From Polyodon spathula (Eukaryota; Chordata; Actinopteri; Acipenseriformes; Polyodontidae): a stretch of DNA of 64,000 nucleotides. Made by a program: the position numbers and the translations under genes. The notes beneath the pieces were generated by a model that saw only the letters and a program-made list of their open reading frames with translations, did no database searches and was not told where the DNA came from. The stretch is taken from contig NC_054534.1 of NCBI RefSeq assembly GCF_017654505.1, forward strand, positions 24,165,689-24,229,688, written 5' to 3'. Shown one piece after another: positions 11,960 to 24,810 of the stretch (position 1 is its first letter; each line of letters begins with the position of its first letter).

Positions 11960-13842
11960 ATACTGTACTACTTCAACTGTACAATGGCAGTTGGACAAGT
12001 GTCAACCCATAATTATGATGCTAATTAAAATGTTGGTTTTTCTTGTGAAAAAATGCTCTGAGAGAATCCACAGAAGCATTTGCACATAAAAAGGAGAAGG
12101 TAAATTGTAGTTTGGTTGATTCTTAGTTGTTGCTTTAAGTTTGTGAATGCACAGTGGGTAATGTCCTGGGCTTGTAATGTGTCAAACTTGAGTTTAGTCT
12201 ATTTTTGGCTATGGTTTTTATTAGGGAATATTTTATTTGTATAATTAAGGTTAATGAAGCCACTTTCCAAACCACAGTTCCCATATAAATCTTAAATAAG
12301 CTCTTTTTTGCAAATTCTAGGAGCATAAAAAGGATTCATGTTAATTAATGTAACGAAACACTACAGTCACATATGCCAAAATTGTTCAATGAATGTAAAT
12401 ATTTCTAAATACTTAATTAACAAATGGTGCTCTGGCAATAAAGAACTGCTTTACATTAGTCAAAATCACAGCAAAGCTAGGGTTATTGTTTTCTAAAGGG
12501 AATGTCAGTTGCTCCAAAATGTATTACCTGTATCTCAATTAGATTCTTAGGTTTTTTATATAGGTCATTTCTTTCTCAAAACAAGGTGAACACTCATCTT
12601 AAATAATATATAATGAACACTTATTTAGAACATGTAAAGATGGACACATGTATTACCATGCTCAAGTTTATTAATATGATCATAAATGTGTCATCCTATC
12701 CATCTACATACAGATGACTTCATCAGCACTACTGCGCCCATTAACATCAGGTATATAACACTATTGAGAAGTAAATGTGCAATACAAGCTAAACCAGGGT
12801 TTCAGTTATTTGTATTAATCTGGAGGCAACTGTTTCAGATTATACCATAATGACATTCTTGTGGATTATAATGAAACCACTCTAAATCCATTTAAATGAC
12901 TTCTGGGCCTGTTTTCTGTAATGATCCTGCAAAACACAACACAGCTTCCAATGGAGAGTAACAGAGAGGTGTTGCTTTTATTAAAATGCAATCAAACTTG
13001 TGACTCATTTTATTCAGTCTGTTTTTATGGGGAGTTAGACAGTGTGCATTTAGTTTTGTAACTCTGTGGACACATCCTTAATTAAGGCACAGCAATCCCT
13101 CAAAAAGCCAACAGGCTATGTCCCTGTTCTATTCATTGAATCATGTAGAGAGCAGTGTTCTTGGATCATCAACATGCTGAAGTAAAACAAGGACCAGAAA
13201 AGGCTTAAAGTTATAAAGAATAACTTGGCATCAGTTGACATTGTGACCCAGACTGTTCAGGAAGCATTTAAGTAAACAGATTTGCAGTAACCCTGAGGGC
13301 ATTTTTGACAGTTGTATGGATGAGGTTCATTCTCAGTGGATTAAAACATGGTACAATATCCAACACATATGTAGTCACGCTACACATAATCAATATTTTA
13401 AATAAATCTGTCAGATATGATATTCAAACCACTTTTGTTTTTTTCTGTGCCGTTTTAAATGAATATCTTTGTCATTGACTTTCATTAGGATTCACAGTCT
13501 GTAAGCTGTATCCTGTATAGGACACTGTCCACTTCTGATAAGCAGGGATGTCACAAAGGCCTTCACTTTGGAACCTGTCTATTATGGAATCCGGCATGAT
13601 TTGTATGTCTTTTCTGTCTAAAAACAATATACGATATGGCATCAAGCCACAGGATTTTTAAATAAAAAAATCAGGTATATTGCATAACTATGGTACTGTA
13701 ATCAAGTTTTTCAGTGTTCAGATTGTCATTTATACCTTTTTAACAGTAGCTACCTCTATAAACCAAGACACATTATCTGGCATAATTCTCTCTTTTGTAA
13801 TAAATTACAGTTATCTGTTCATTACAGTTGCTGGGGGGTCTG

Positions 13843-13843
<1 letters not shown>
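11960..13843. other. No gene recognised
   Basis: AT-rich non-coding sequence, probably with old repeats too diverged to name. Confidence 0.45.
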
Positions 13844-13911
<68 letters not shown>

Positions 13912-13936
13912 GTTGTTATTATTGTTATTATTATTT
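13844..13936. repeat. (ATT)n microsatellite
   Basis: About 30 ATT units with three GTT variants near the right end. Confidence 0.97.
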
Positions 13937-15068
13937 AATTCAGCCTTTCTTTATTATTATATGAAGACAACAGTGAACTATGTTTAGAGAATACCCAAAA
14001 GATATGAACTGCTGATCTCCTGTTGCCTGTTTCCATGCTTTCCTTTCAAAAAGGTGAATCAATAGCATCGAATCCCTTCCTTCCACTTGTGGCACTGTGA
14101 TTATTTTCTATATCTACTTTGACACAGAACGTGTCTTCTTAGCTTCCCTGTCAAATGTGTGAAACCTTAAATACACGCATATGCTATGGGGCAGTGTAGA
14201 TCCCTGCCACCCCTTTTCAGATTCTGCAAACTACTGGGTGAGGAGGTGAGTAAGCTTGGTACAAGTGATACAGTAAGAGTTATTAAAGGCATGTAAAACC
14301 AGTGTATTCCTTTGAAGAAACCCTAACAGAGCCATTGGTGGAAGCAGTTCTGTCAAAATGAGTTTAAAATACATAAAACATCACAACTAGCATAACCAAA
14401 AATGGCAACACCATACTATTCAAATATCTAGTATGGATTTAGGAACCATGGTACTAAAATGGATTTGTTGTTCTGAGATACAAATTATGAAAATGTACAT
14501 ATGGGCCATATCATTTCACTGTAGCTCCCATTGCATAGAACCATGGAAATGCCATTATATTGCCACTGCTGAAACATTGTGATTGAATATAATTAGGTAA
14601 GGGTACAAAATGTCTTTAATGTAAATAATATGTGATTGTTTGTTAAAACTGTGAAAGACATTCTGTTAATATGCGTTATGTTGTTTAAATACAGGTTCTC
14701 TCATCCTGACTTTCATCATGTATCAAAATGTAGATAGCTAATAATTGAATTTTACTATAAATCAACAGAAAGTATTATGTTCATAGAAGTAATATGAATA
14801 TTACATTGTATGGTTTATTTTAAAATACAGTTATTACACAAAATTGTGGATAGAATAGAGTGTCATTATTACTTGAAAATAGGATGTCTGACACAATCTA
14901 ATTCTCCCATCAACCAACCATGCATTTGTTACATATTGCCCAGCTGCTCAGGTCTTATGCATTTAGCTCTGCTGTTTCATTCTGATTCATTCAATTTCAA
15001 TCAGATTCAGAATGACACAAGAATGACTGCATCGCCTCAGTTTTGAATGTGATGTTCACAAAAATATG
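13937..15068. other. No gene recognised
   Basis: AT-rich non-coding sequence without a recognised repeat. Confidence 0.45.
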
Positions 15069-15117
15069 TATTATTATTATTATTATTAGTAGTAGTAGTA
15101 GTAGTAGTAGTAGTAGC
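15069..15117. repeat. Compound (ATT)n(AGT)n microsatellite
   Basis: Six ATT units pass directly into about ten AGT units. Confidence 0.95.
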
Positions 15118-15845
15118 ATTTGACAAATGTGTGTTAAAATATTGTTAACAAAGTTATTGGCTGTAGTTAGACAATGAAGAACAAGCAAACGTCCCTTCTC
15201 TTTTATTATACACACTGCATGGTGGCTAGTTTGGTGGTGGAATAAAATCCTGACAACAGTGCTTTTCTTCAGCAGCACAAGAAGAGAAGGGGGTGTGCTG
15301 CTGAGACAAGTCCAGTGAGTGGCCTATTCCCCAACTGCTTGATCTAAAGCAGACTTTCTTCTGGTAGATAACTCTATCTCAGCTCCTGAAGTTGATTCCA
15401 GCGCTGTCTTCTTTCATTCTCACTAACACAAAGTCAGGTTGCCTCTGATATGCCTAACCACACTATTCTTTGTTCAGTGCCAGAAAATCAGTTAACAAAA
15501 TCAATGTAATACATAATAGGTAAAATAGTAACAGTTACCACTCCTACTATTGCCTGCACAATCGCTGCATAGTTCAGACAACACCCCCTGGCTGTTGCAC
15601 TGCTCAATTAAGCTGCAATGTGTGCAGTACCTCTGCTGCCACAAGTGACTATGCACCAAACATCATATACTACTGCCACTACCCTATAATTGAATTGTGC
15701 ACGCCGCAAGATGTTTTAGGGAAATCAGCTGTACATTCTTTTTTGCTATTTTTATTCTGTAAAACATAATGCATAATTTAAATATAAACAAACTAACAGT
15801 ATTGTCTGAATATTACTGTACTCTTAATAACGTGGATTATGGATG
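15118..15845. other. No gene recognised
   Basis: Non-coding, slightly more GC than the neighbours; no clear repeat or exon. Confidence 0.4.
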
Positions 15846-16424
15846 TAACCCTGGTTCCCTGAAAGAGAAGACGACCAACAACAATACTTTTGGGAAATGC
15901 CTGCCACAGGTCAGGGATTTACTGAGCATTTTGTGTCAAAGCTGCCAATGGGCTCCTCTGGTGAGTGACATCCACCTACTGAAGGAATAAGTAGTCACTC
16001 CGCAGAGATCACTTTCCTTTTGTATCAAACCCACGAATGCGAGTGACGCAACCTTGCAAGGTTTGTTGGTCGTCTTCTCTTCCAGGGAACCGAGGTTACT
16101 TCTGTATCCCAACATTTGCTTTCAATCAGAAGAGGACCAACAACAATAGTTTTTGGAAACTATATCAAAGCCAATGCGAGGGAGCGTAACCAGACCGCCA
16201 AACTAATGTTTGTGGTGTGTGCGCGCAACCTCAAGGACCCTTATGCCTAATGAAGGCAAATAGGAATCTACCATGTTAAGTCGGTAGAACCTGGTGAATG
16301 TATGCGGAGTAGCCCAGCTAGCCGCAGTACATATATCAGTCAATGAAGATCCTCTAAGGAGGGCCCAGGATAGAGTCTGGTAGAGTGCATGGCCACCCTC
16401 TCACGTGGAGGTAGACCAGCATTG

Positions 16425-17128
16425 CTAAATCCAGTCGAGACAGTGTCCACAAACCGGTGGGACATTTACTGCTTTGAGAGTCCTTTCACCATGGCAGACG
16501 AAGAGCTGGTCAGACAAACACAGCGCTATTGTTTTATCCACATAACCTCTCAATGTCCAAACTGGGCAGAGAAAATTCAATCTCCGATCCTCCTCCGAAG
16601 GAAAAGGAGGGGGATGGAAACCCTCTACTTCCACCAACTGGTCTAAGTGGAAAGCTGTAACCACCTTAGGGAGGAAAGCAGGGTTCATGCACAATGATAC
16701 CCTGTTTCTATCATCCAAAATACACATACAGGCACTGTGCTTAGCAGAGGTGAACAAAAAGGCTGTCTTCATAGAGAGATATTTCAACTCTATGGAACGT
16801 ATAGGCTCAAACGGGGCCTTAGTGAGAGCCTCCAATACCACGTCTAGACTCCACTCGGGGAGGACGTCCTTTCTAGGAGGATGTAACCACCGAGTGCCCT
16901 TCAAAAATGTGTCACCAGGAAATGAGTGCCTGGGCACACCAAGTCAATGGGGTCAAGGCATACAGATATGGCTGCTAGGTACACTTTCAGCATGGAGGGG
17001 GATCTATCCTCTGCTAACAGGTTTTGCAGAAACTGTAAAATGACTGCTATGGAGCAATAGATTGGGTCATGACCTCTGGCCATACACCAATTTTGAAAAG
17101 ACCGCCACTTATAGGCATACAACGACAT
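16425..17128 (-). pseudogene. Tyrosine recombinase remnant of the DIRS-like element
   Basis: DIRS recombinase integrates the circular element copy (family knowledge). Segment 17128-16901 carries LYAYKWRSFQNWC and PSMLKVYLAAIS; segment 16937-16425 carries WSLDVVLEALTKAPFEP, LSMKTAFLFTSAK and PVWTLRGYVDKT, in the order of DIRS recombinases. The two parts are in different frames and overlap near 16901-16937, so there is a frameshift. The C-terminal catalytic Arg-His-Arg-Tyr set is not complete in what remains. Non-functional. Confidence 0.8.
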
Positions 17129-17379
17129 AGCATTCTACAATGTACTGACAACTGCGTCTGAGAGCCCTAAAGCGGATAGATGGTCCTGTTTAGGCAACAG
17201 AACCACAACTGGAGTCCGGTTCTGAGTGCCAGAGTGCCTCTCGCCTGACAGGAGATCCATGCTTAGCTGATGGTTACTTCGTCGTCTGATAGGTAAGCTT
17301 GCATTGTAAGGGAGTCCAGCTAGAGACCCAACTAAACTGTACTTTGCACCTGTATTAATTGGCTTTTGGCAATGTTGAG

Positions 17380-17660
17380 GGTGAGACCCAGTCTCAATCT
17401 TCTTCCTGCGAAGCAGATCAACTAGTTGTCCAGGTAGTTCAACACCCTGATTCCCTTGCAGCTACAAGGGGGCTAGGATGACATCCATGCACTTTGAGAA
17501 CGTGCGGAAGGGCCAAAGGAGAGGCTGAATGGCAGCACGGAAAACTCAAAGATGCTTCCCTGAAAGACAAAGCGGAGATATTTCCTGTGCGTGGGATCAA
17601 TGGGGATGTGAAAATGTGCGTCCTTTAAGTCCACTGGTAAACCAGACAGCCTGGAGGATG
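17380..17660 (-). pseudogene. Reverse transcriptase remnant of the DIRS-like element
   Basis: The minus strand encodes GLPVDLKDAHFHIPIDP, RKYLRFVFQGSIFEF and SVLPFSL, characteristic of RT fingers and palm. After a frame change comes VLNYLDN followed by a stop, where an active RT has YLDD. The second catalytic Asp is therefore Asn. Frameshifts and stops make it inactive. Confidence 0.8.
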
Positions 17661-19345
17661 TGACAGCATCTTAACTGTAATACAGCTTTAAATCCTGCTA
17701 ACAAGCCTCCATTCTGATTGTAATCTCATTTTAAATCTCACAAGTCTCCAATAGAAATGTAGGAATGTGCTCTCACTCAGTATTTGGGGCGGGTTTAAAG
17801 TATTCAGCACTGGGAAATGTATTTATTTTTATTTTCCGGTGTTTTCCGGTGTTTATTGACTATCCACCAATTTAATGCTTTTTGTATAGGGGTGTTTTAT
17901 CGGGTTTTATCAGTTAAAACTGAAAATCAGCCCTAATTATATTGTGTACATACATTACATATAATTTTTTTTTTTTTTTTTTTTTTAAATACAGTCATTA
18001 ACCATGCAGGCTATTTTCCAAGCAGCTTAATAATAATTGATAAATGTATTATTAAATATTAATAATAATTAGTGAAGCAGCATATATCAGCATTAACAAA
18101 ATGCAAATTCGGTACATTAGTGAACATTTAAAGCTTTTTCTTTTGACTTAACCATTGCAACAGCCTTTGTTTTAATTACCAAAAAATGCAAACATAGCAA
18201 TAGGGATCATTCAACAACAAACCATGGGCCCATTTATTCATTTCCTTATTTAAATGTTAGGCCAATTGAGATGCAATGGCTGGTATTTACCATAATCCAT
18301 TGCACTGTATGTAAAAGGAATGATGTTAATACATCTCAGAAAGTCAGCATTTTCGATAAGGCAGAGTATATTTTAATTGGCAAAAAGGCAAAAAAGCTAG
18401 ATAATTGTATGAACTTATCAAATCACAGCCACATTCTGTGAATATGTTATAATAATTTTTATCCCTTTACCCTTTAAACCAATATGGATATAGTGTTTGC
18501 CAGGGAAAAAATTAACAAAATAAAACCTATTCTTGTCTGTCTATTCACACCTTACAAAAACGATGTCAAGTCCCCTGTAATGCATTATAAAATATTCTCA
18601 CAGTAAAAGCATAGCAAAGCGTAATAAAGCATTGTGAAAGCATTCGTTGGCATTGTAAAGAATGGTGAGGTTTGTTAAAGCATGTAAATAAACATGGCAT
18701 ACCTGGGTAAAAGATTGTAAATACATAGTATAACCTAGGGGAAAAGATGCAAAAAACACTGTGGAAAACTTAAAGGGGTACGCAATCTTCCAGTCCTTTT
18801 TTTAGTAATTAATTATTACACTGAATCAATTAAATCACTGACCATGTCCTCGGTACTGTCCTCAATGTATTCCTGTTGTTCAGTACCACTGCTGGTCGAT
18901 ATCAACATGGTATAACATATTCAATTTTTTAAAGTTTGAGTGATGGCTATCAGTTTTATAGTCAGACCAACACTCTCTGTAGCTCTTGTTGTCTAAGTGG
19001 GAGTGTTATTGGGTGTCAGCTGTGAGGATATTAAAATGTTTAAAATTATGGAGCGATAGTGTGTTGAGCATTGTCAAACTCAGATGTTTTATACATTTAT
19101 TTTCATACATGTATCACATTGTATTTCTAATTGTGTTTAAGCATTATTGAAATAACTCACTATAGCATATTTATTCTTCATAAAATAATGTACAAAATCC
19201 AACAACAATACCAAACGCATACTCTACTTTTACATGGTGCAAGGCAAATTATATTTACTGAATATGACAGAAATGTGAGTTATTTTCCATTTACTTTTGT
19301 AATGTCCAGGTAACACATTATTAATTATCCCTGATTGGTTATCAA
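17661..19345. other. No gene recognised; T run at 17967-17987
   Basis: AT-rich non-coding sequence. A T homopolymer of about 21 is present. Confidence 0.45.
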
Positions 19346-19511
19346 CAACCCAGTGGCAAGAGGAGTGGTTCCAGAGCGACACTCGCAACCAATTCTTCAT
19401 TGCCGACCCATTGTGGAGGACTGCCCGCTGACAAGTTTCCCGGGTGGACTCTGTGCTCTACACACAGCTGTTGATTCAGCAGTTGCTTGGCTGCGCAAGA
19501 ATAGCACACGT

Positions 19512-19542
<31 letters not shown>

Positions 19543-19565
19543 AAGAAGAAGAAGAAGAAGAAGAA
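19346..19565 (+). mobile_element. Possible retroelement 3' end with (GAA)n tail
   Basis: A 165-bp GC-richer segment ends in ACGTTAAGAAG and runs straight into about 17 AAG units. A unique body joined to a simple-repeat tail fits the 3' end of a non-LTR element. I could not identify the family, and no RT is encoded. Confidence 0.4.
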
Positions 19566-20641
19566 TTATCCCTGACTGAAGTTGTTCATAATAAATAGCA
19601 CAGGCATACATGAGAAAGGATAGTGGGTCATAATAAAATAGCCTATGTAATTTTATGTTAAAAATGATTTAACAAAGGTATTTTTGGCACCACATTGATG
19701 AGTCACCCTGAAATCACAAGTACGGTTTGTTTACCAAGTTAATGTCTCCAGGAATAGTTAATGAGCCATAAAATACATTTATACAATTGATGTAACCAGT
19801 GCTGCTTTTGGGCCATTTGAATAAAAAAGTATGTAAAACAAATGGCTAGTTTCTCATTTCAAAATAAGAACGCTCTTTGTTTTACATTATTTTACACATT
19901 CACCACATTCCAGTGTAATGACCAATTAATTCAAGCCTTGCAACACTGCATGAGTTTTAGTAAGTGACCAATGAGCTTAACTATACAACTACTAAATCAG
20001 GACTTGATCAAATTGGTTTTTTGGTGGCGAGAAATGTGTACAATTAGGTCAAAACGGGACACACAGTAGGTAAATAACACAACTTGATGTGAAGTTCAAT
20101 CCAGATGTGATTAGAATTCCAAGTAGTGGCAAATAATGTCAACCCTGAAGACATTATTTAAATGTAAGTTTAAGTTTGGAATATCCAGTGGCTTAAGAAC
20201 AGTGTTAGATTACACATATGTGTCCCACTTTAAGGGGTACTGATAACCAATTTTTATTTTTATTTATTTATTTATTTATTTTGCTGTACCCATAATATAT
20301 TTTAAAAACAACAACAACAAAAATGTGTTTGTAAAACAGTTTTAATAATATCAGCATGCTTTGCATTTCAGTGTTGATTTGCATTTGAGATCTCCGAGCA
20401 AGACGAGGGATAGCTGGTCTGGAGGTGGGGCTCATAGGTGCTAATTGGCTGTCAAAAGCTCATTGAGTGTGGCCTGCAGTTGATGGGTAAAGGTATTAGC
20501 TGCTCATTCTTTGAAATGAACGAGTTTCAGGAGAGTGTTCTGCGTTTAGTAGCATCAATTTTTACAATTCCGCGAAGGCAGTTTTGGATTAAAGAAACAA
20601 ATAATTACATTGCATCCTCGCTGTCGGGTGCAGCGAAGAAA
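19566..20641 (+). promoter_or_regulatory. 5' flank and presumed 5' UTR of the EGF-CFC gene
   Basis: The sequence just upstream of the start codon, about 20390-20640, has more CpGs (for example around 20395-20410, 20570 and 20620-20635) than the AT-rich surroundings, as expected near a promoter or 5' UTR. I see no convincing TATA box. The open frame running into the start codon from 20438 is read as 5' UTR. Farther left, 19566-20390, I see no feature apart from an ATTT-rich stretch near 20255-20282. Confidence 0.35.
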
Positions 20642-20669
20642 ATGCAATGTGGATGCTCTGTTGGGTAAC

Positions 20670-20717
<48 letters not shown>

Positions 20718-20909
20718 TGTAATTTGTAGTTTTTTTGTAGAGTGAGTAAGGTAAAATAAATAATGCACGTGTCCCGTGAGCCAACTTCTTGTTATGGTCT
20801 CACATTCTTAAAATCCACCGATGTATCTATATATATATAGAGAGAGAGAGAGGAGAGACGAGAGAGAGAGAGAGAGATTGGATTTTAAAGAATGTGACTC
20901 AACATAACA

Positions 20910-20961
<52 letters not shown>

Positions 20962-23160
20962 CACACACACACGCTTTTATAAAGTGTAGTTTTAATGAAT
21001 ATTATTTGTTTTTCAGGGTTCTCTTCTCTGTGGTAGTCACATTTCAAGTAATTCATTTTGGACTAGGTACGTATTTTATATTGTACTACCAAGAATGTTT
21101 TCAGCTGTATGTAATCTTATATGTATTTGCAATAATCACTAATTTAGCAGCTTCGATTACATTGGGTGGTGTTAGGTAGTACGTTTCAAAGTTATTTTTT
21201 TATGCATTAACTTGTAATATGTTAATCATAATTTATCGTGTTTTATTTGTAGGTTGCGTGGGACAGGACTGTGAAGACTCCAGACTGTCTGATTCGTCAA
21301 AAAAGCAAACCCCTCAACACGCCGCATTTTTAAAACAGTTCAATGAAATGAATACTCGATCCGAAGGGCGGAAAAACGGAGAGTCTGGAGTTGTTTTACC
21401 TTTCACTGGCCTTACAGGAAGTACGTTTCGCGTTGTCTTATTCGTTTCACATTAATATTGTCAGTTTATACTGAACATGTACATGGGACTGTTATCCTAG
21501 AAAACAACAATATCATTGGAATGCTTTTTAATTCCGATCAATCTGTTACATAAAAGCTGTGATGAACTGTGTTTGGAAAGGTCATAAACTTGACCTAACC
21601 TAAAATTAACAGCATTTTTGTTGAGCAGTTTTTTGGGGTTTTTTTTTTTTTCGTTTGGAAGGCCACATTGTAGCGTTTATTGTACTGTCCTTCTGGATCC
21701 GTGTACCTTTAACGTTGCACAAACAAAACTGGCTTAACTGAGCAAACACTGTTACTTTTATTGCCCTTTGGTTGAAGGCTTGGATTTTCAGGGTGAATTA
21801 AGCAGCCATGCAGTGTATTTACAGTGTAAAGCCATTCTTAATTTAAATTGTTTATTAATTTGATTTCTCTGCCAGAAATTCCCATTGGATCTGCTAGTTT
21901 CTGGCAAATCTCTACACAACCAACTTGCATATACAGGTAGCTGACATGTATGACCCTAACATAAATATTTTTTTTCATTCAAAGGTGCAAAATTAAGCAG
22001 AAGCTGTTGTCAAAATGGTGGTACATGTATTCTTGGCAGCTTTTGTGCATGCCCAAAACACTTTACAGGCAGAAGTTGTGAATATGATGAACGTAACAGG
22101 TAAATGAGACGGTGGCCATCAAAGATTTCTTTGTGTTTCTAGTGCATTATGTGAATTCACATGTCTTATGTGCAGTTTTAACCTTGCCTATGTTTGTTTT
22201 TGTTCAACAGAAACTGTGGTGGTATTCTTCATGGTGAATGGGTGCAAAAAGGATGTTCATATTGTCGATGTGGGTATGGGATACTACACTGTTTCCCCCA
22301 GGTTTTTCATGATAACTGTGGTAAGTGCCTGATCTGCTGTATTCATTAATCATCCAGTAGTTGTAAACTTATCTTTGGAAAGCATTGTGCCATGTCTTCA
22401 TGGTATATGGTGAACCTAAAGTAACCATTTCCCAAGTCCAGGTTTGTGGTTTGGGTGTCAGTAAGAATTGCAAGTATAATTTCAGTAGTCAGAAAACCTA
22501 GATTATACATTTGGGCTAATAAATTCACTAAATCGCTGCATTGCCTAACTGTTTAAATCCTCCTTAAGTCTGCAGGAACAACTAGGTTATTTGCAATATA
22601 AAATCATATTGCACAGGCATTACAGTTCTAGGTACTTCCATTCAGAGTAAGGCTGTTTATCGAACTGTAGCGGAATACATGCTTAAGTCAATGTGCAATG
22701 CTTTTGAAACGGTCAATTTTCAGTTAAAGGTTTACTTTAACACTGTTAAACTTTACTTGATAGTTGGCTTGTGGTGTAGTGTGTTTTGCATTTATTTAAA
22801 TTGATTACATTTTACTGTTAATGACAGAACATTTGCATCGTATTTTCATTCAGAAGTACTTGTTATGGATGGAGTGTCCTTGATGGTTCAGGAAATATGT
22901 ACATTTGGAAATGGGACATAATGAGTCCTCCATTTCGATCTGAATAGACCTGGATTATTGTCATTCACAGCTTTGCCTGCCAGGAGACAGCTGGTCACTG
23001 GGCTACCAATCACTGCTAATGGCTTGCTGACAATAAGCATTTCCTTTCTTCTGTTTCAGATGAGAATGTGGAAGACTACCGACTCCATTCAGAGGGCTGC
23101 ACATTACAGCAATCCGTATTCATTTTGATGTCTCTTCTTATGCTGGCAGTAATTATATGA
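20642..23160 (+). CDS. tdgf1: EGF-CFC co-receptor (Cripto/TDGF1 type), six coding exons, complete
   Basis: GPI-linked extracellular co-receptor of Nodal-type TGF-beta signalling (family knowledge). Coding exons are 20642-20664, 21017-21066, 21253-21420, 21985-22099, 22211-22320 and 23060-23160. All introns are GT-AG and phases 2,1,1,2,1 join into one 188-residue frame, the same length as human TDGF1. Residues 1-25 form a signal peptide. The EGF-like domain is about 88-112 and begins SCCQNGGTC; Thr94 sits at the O-fucosylation position. The CFC domain has six cysteines (121,134,137,139,146,155). His126 and Trp129 match the ALK4-contacting His/Trp of human Cripto (LHGEW here). Residues 172-188 are hydrophobic, fitting a GPI-attachment signal. 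The start ATG (GAAGAAAATG context) was chosen because it puts the signal peptide at the N-terminus; in-frame ATGs upstream would bury it. Paralogue assignment (cripto versus cryptic/oep) is by resemblance only. Confidence 0.93.
20670..20711. repeat. Poly(T) run in intron 1 of the EGF-CFC gene
   Basis: About 41 T residues, starting six bases after the exon 1 donor GTAACG. Confidence 0.95.
20788..20912. repeat. Intronic inverted repeat around a GA tract
   Basis: Left arm CTTGTTATGGTCTCACATTC (from 20788) and right arm GAATGTGACTCAACATAACAAG (to 20912) are inverted copies extended by TTAAAATCC/GGATTTTAA. Between them are short AT and GA repeats. It lies in intron 1 of the EGF-CFC gene. Confidence 0.7.
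20913..20960. repeat. (AT)n(AC)n microsatellite
   Basis: About 23 AT units next to a short AC run, directly after the inverted repeat, in intron 1. Confidence 0.95.
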
Positions 23161-24810
23161 TTTTTTTTTTTTTTTTTTTTTAAAGGACATCTACTAATTT
23201 GGTGCCGAAACTTGACCATCATTTATCATTAAAAAATCAAGATAATGGAGGTAACCCAGAAGGGTCCAATGAAAATGTGAAACTGTATATTGTAAACGTG
23301 TGGTAAATAGTACAGAGTAAATTCTTCCAGTGGGAGGCTTGCTACTGTAATCGATATGGAATATGCATTTTTATTGTGTACATTTGAAAATTGTAAATAC
23401 TGTATGTTGACACTGTAAATATACCTGGATAAGGATATTGGTAGTATTTTTGGAATCGCTCAATATTGTGATGTAATATTACTTGGTCGTTACCTTGGTG
23501 TGTGTTGTTTTTTATAGTCTGGAACTTGGTAACATTTTATAGGAATTAGAACTGCTCGGATTGTTGCAACTTTGTATTTAAGTAAATCTTTGCAAAGCTA
23601 AACTCACATTTGTAAACCTTTTCCACTGTATTACTTGCTGTACTGAAAAGCGATGGGTGTGAGTAGTACAGTGTAGGAGAACTACATTATAATAAGTATA
23701 CCCAGTGCCTCGGACTGCTGCTCAACATATTAATAAGGCAGCCTGGGATGTGAGAGAATGGTTGGTGGAGCCAAGTTTTAGTTAATATAAGAAGACAAGC
23801 TGTGAATTTTCACTGTATGAACTGAAATTTTACCATGCTGTATCTGCAACCGGTGACTAATGTTGATGTTTGTTTTGTTTTGAATGGATGGGTGATCCTT
23901 GTTAAACGTCTCTTCTTGTACTAGCAGTGCTCCTCTTAGATTGGAGCTGCAACATTCTTTTGCTGTTATCTACAATGAGGCCAGTTTGATAAAGCCTTCA
24001 ATGACCCCCTGATCTTTGTTAACTTGGTGGCTTGACCCTTATGCTATTGCCCATATGAAACCTGCTATCTAACACACAATTCAACTGGCTAATAGTTTAC
24101 TGATTGTGTCTTTTGAGGAAATAGTTTATTGTGCTGCTTTTAGGCCAATACTATTTTCTTAACTGTGACATAAATGTGTTTTAAAGCTAGTTACCCTTTT
24201 ACTAAAAAAGGGAAATGGTCTATGAGATGGTAATCTTGCCTGTAAGTGACTGTTAAAAATGAAGGTTGTTTCACTTACTGGAACGCCCACAGGGTATATT
24301 TGCAGGCATTTATTTATTTATTTATTTTTCCTTTTTCCTCTCCAATCTCATGTAGACCCACATGAGCAATTAAGGACTTTTTTATTTTTCCCCCCTACAT
24401 TGCATACATTTTTTGACATGGCACTTGCATAAAGAAAAGATAACTTAATTGTACAAGTGGGCTTAAATAGAATTACGTACACATGAAAAAATAAGAATGT
24501 GCCAATGGACAAGTGTTCCACATCTTCATTTCAGAAGTGAGTGTTATTCCCATAATACATACCCTTGTCTGACATTATTAAATAACTGAATGGCACAAAA
24601 TTACAATGTAGTTCACTTAGAAGAAAACCGATTTAAAATACTTTTACTATTTAGATATGAAGGGAGTTGTGTAAAGCTGAGCAGTGTTGATTTTATCAAT
24701 ATTAAGCTAAATTTAAAGGCATTGCTGTGTGTGGTTGGTGTTTAAATTGTGTTGCATATAGAGTTGTGGCAGAGCAAATTGTGCAATAAAAACTAAACTG
24801 GCTAAACTCT
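23161..24810 (+). other. 3' UTR of the EGF-CFC gene
   Basis: After the TGA at 23158-23160 comes a T run (about 23161-23182), then AT-rich sequence with no coding signal. A canonical AATAAA lies at 24785-24790, so the last exon may extend to about 24.8 kb. A second AATAAA occurs near 25600. Extent is inferred; no transcript evidence is available. Confidence 0.5.

Larger units (their letters stand above)
15846..17660 (-). mobile_element. 5'-truncated DIRS-like retrotransposon
   Basis: Read on the minus strand the order is reverse transcriptase remnant (17660-17380), tyrosine recombinase remnant (17128-16425) and a terminal region with inverted arms (16064-16100 against 15846-15890). RT followed by tyrosine recombinase and unusual inverted ends is the DIRS arrangement. 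RNase H appears lost or unreadable in the 250 bp between. The terminal region matches 8655-9180. Confidence 0.8.

Noticed and set aside
16389..17043. Plus-strand frames over the DIRS-like element
   Set aside because: They are shadows of the minus-strand recombinase remnant, whose motifs are clear.
20438..20641. Longer N-terminus for the EGF-CFC protein from upstream in-frame ATGs
   Set aside because: It would place about 68 or more residues before the signal peptide; family members start just before it, so this is read as 5' UTR.
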